A stretch of DNA of 32,694 nt from positions 1 to 32,694 of the forward strand of contig JADDPV010000167.1 of assembly GCA_016781705.1 (NCBI GenBank). The letters are read 5' to 3'. Positions 31,645-32,694 of this stretch are shown piece by piece. The position numbers were made by a program, and so were the translations under genes. The notes under the pieces were generated by a model. That model had not been told where the DNA came from, ran no database searches, and worked only from the letters and a program-made list of their open reading frames with translations. The stretch comes from Rubrobacter sp. (GTDB lineage: Bacteria > Actinomycetota > Rubrobacteria > Rubrobacterales > Rubrobacteraceae). The stretch's first letter is position 1. Each line of letters begins with the position of its first letter.

Positions 31645-32694
31645 TTGAAGAAGAATTGGACGCTGACCTACAACGGTTTCGATCCCGCGCAGGAGCGGTT
31701 GCGCGAGGCTTTGACCTCGACCGGCAACGGCTACTTCTGCACGCGGGGGTCGTTCTCGTGGACCGAGGCCGACGCCGTTCACTACCCCGGTACGTACATG
31801 CACGGTGGCTACAATCGGGAGACCACGATCATGGCCGGTGTGCCGGTGCTCAACGAGGACCTGGTCAACCTCCCGAACTGGCTCCTGCTGGCTTTGCGCA
31901 TCGAGGGCGAGCCCGTCAGGATGGATAGTATCGAGGTCCTCTCCTACCGGCACGAGCTCGACCTCAGGGGCGCCGTGCTCGAGCGCAACCTGGCATTCCG
32001 CGACCGGGCGGGCCGCGAGACCACGATACGGACCTGCCGCTTCGTCAGCATGGCCGACATGCACCAGGCGGCGATGGAGTGGACGATCACCGCCGAGAAC
32101 TGGTCCGGGAAGATGGAGATGGTGTCGGCACTCGACGGCCGGGTGCTCAACCGGGGCGTCGCCCGCTACCAGGCGCTGGAAGGACGCCACCTCAACCCGG
32201 CCTCGACCAACGCGCCGCTGTCCGACGTGATCGGCCTGCGGGCACGCACCCGCCAGTCGCGTATCTACGTCGCCGAGGCCGCCCGCACCCGCGTCTGCGA
32301 CGCCGAAGGAGCTGAACTGCCGGGGTTGAACCGTAACCTCTACCAGATGGAGGACTACATCCACCAGGTGATCTCCTTCCACGTCGAGGAGAAGGTCGCG
32401 GTGCGTGTCGAGAAGATGGTGGCCTTCTACACCTCGCGCGACCGCGCCATAAACGAGCCGCTGGTGAACGCCGAGAAGGCCGTCATCCGTTTCGGGACGT
32501 TCGAGGAGGCCCGCGCGCGCCACGAGAGGTCATGGGAGGCCCTGTGGGGCGCCTGCGACGTGCGCGTGCCCGGGGATGATAGGGTGCAACTCCTGCTCCG
32601 GCTGCACATCTACCATATCCTGCAGGTCTGCTCTCCGCACACCGCCGACCTCGATGCCGGGGTGCCGGCGCGCGGCCTCAACGGCGAGGCCTAC
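31645..32694 (+). CDS. Glycoside hydrolase family 65 protein, probable alpha-glucosyl disaccharide phosphorylase (partial)
   Basis: The first 350 residues of a protein cut by the window end. The start WTLTYNGFDPAQERLREALTSTGNGYFCTRGS, followed by YPGTYMHGGYNR and LVNLPNWLLL, is characteristic of the N-terminal beta-sandwich of GH65 kojibiose/trehalose/maltose phosphorylases. The last visible residues, ARGLNGEAY, are the approach to the catalytic-domain motif that holds the general-acid glutamate, which lies just beyond the window. TTG 31645 follows GAGGGGG by eight bases. Which disaccharide it cleaves cannot be told from this part. Nearby otsB makes trehalose a reasonable guess. Confidence 0.88.
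   Translation, partial: MKKNWTLTYNGFDPAQERLREALTSTGNGYFCTRGSFSWTEADAVHYPGTYMHGGYNRETTIMAGVPVLNEDLVNLPNWLLLALRIEGEPVRMDSIEVLSYRHELDLRGAVLERNLAFRDRAGRETTIRTCRFVSMADMHQAAMEWTITAENWSGKMEMVSALDGRVLNRGVARYQALEGRHLNPASTNAPLSDVIGLRARTRQSRIYVAEAARTRVCDAEGAELPGLNRNLYQMEDYIHQVISFHVEEKVAVRVEKMVAFYTSRDRAINEPLVNAEKAVIRFGTFEEARARHERSWEALWGACDVRVPGDDRVQLLLRLHIYHILQVCSPHTADLDAGVPARGLNGEAY

Noticed and set aside
1..32694. CRISPR arrays, insertion sequences, phage genes, tRNA or rRNA genes
   Set aside because: Looked for on both strands and none was seen; gene order is that of a conserved core region.

Overview
The window is a GC-rich bacterial chromosome segment in which every supported gene lies on the + strand. 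Gene order and protein character point to a deep-branching actinobacterium, most likely a Rubrobacter or close relative. This is recognition-based inference: the clues are the rimP-nusA-infB block, recA-recX followed by RNase Y, a mycobacterial-type transaldolase, GC-ending codons with frequent ATA for Ile, and very frequent TTG starts. No rRNA, tRNA, insertion sequence, prophage or CRISPR array was seen. No gene-free stretch exceeds about 180 bp.

Layout. (1) 62-9885, translation and RNA: a promoter and leader terminator, then rimP, nusA, infB, a DUF503 gene (ylxP), rbfA, nrnA, truB, ribF, rpsO and pnp. Most are joined by short gaps or overlapping stops and starts. (2) 9900-12928: an M16 zinc peptidase and RNase J, the latter behind a perfect 21-bp inverted repeat. 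(3) 12996-19713: ftsK, a RodZ-like membrane protein, recA, recX and RNase Y. (4) 19725-25089: an unfamiliar GHKL-fold ATPase, then miaB, miaA, hflX and a RibD-C-type reductase. (5) 25203-32694, sugar metabolism: transketolase, transaldolase, a degenerate HAD-like remnant, glucose-6-phosphate isomerase, trehalose-6-phosphate phosphatase, a small Cys-rich protein, and the start of a GH65 phosphorylase that runs off the window.

How the genes work together. The first two thirds hold much of the cell's RNA machinery: ribosome maturation (RimP, RbfA), transcription elongation (NusA), initiation (IF-2), RNA modification (TruB, MiaA, MiaB), and decay (PNPase, RNase J, RNase Y, NrnA). The last part combines the non-oxidative pentose phosphate pathway with glucose-6-phosphate and trehalose metabolism.

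Most genes are ordinary core genes, and I found no clear novel defence or mobile system. The items most worth a second look are: the GHKL ATPase between rny and miaB; the terminator in the rimP-nusA leader; a 12-mer shared by the nusA and RNase J leaders; truB with no canonical start codon; the Cys/His-rich tail on NusA; CATAATACA motifs at C-rich to G-rich switches inside genes; apparently leaderless promoters; and the decayed HAD gene between tal and pgi.
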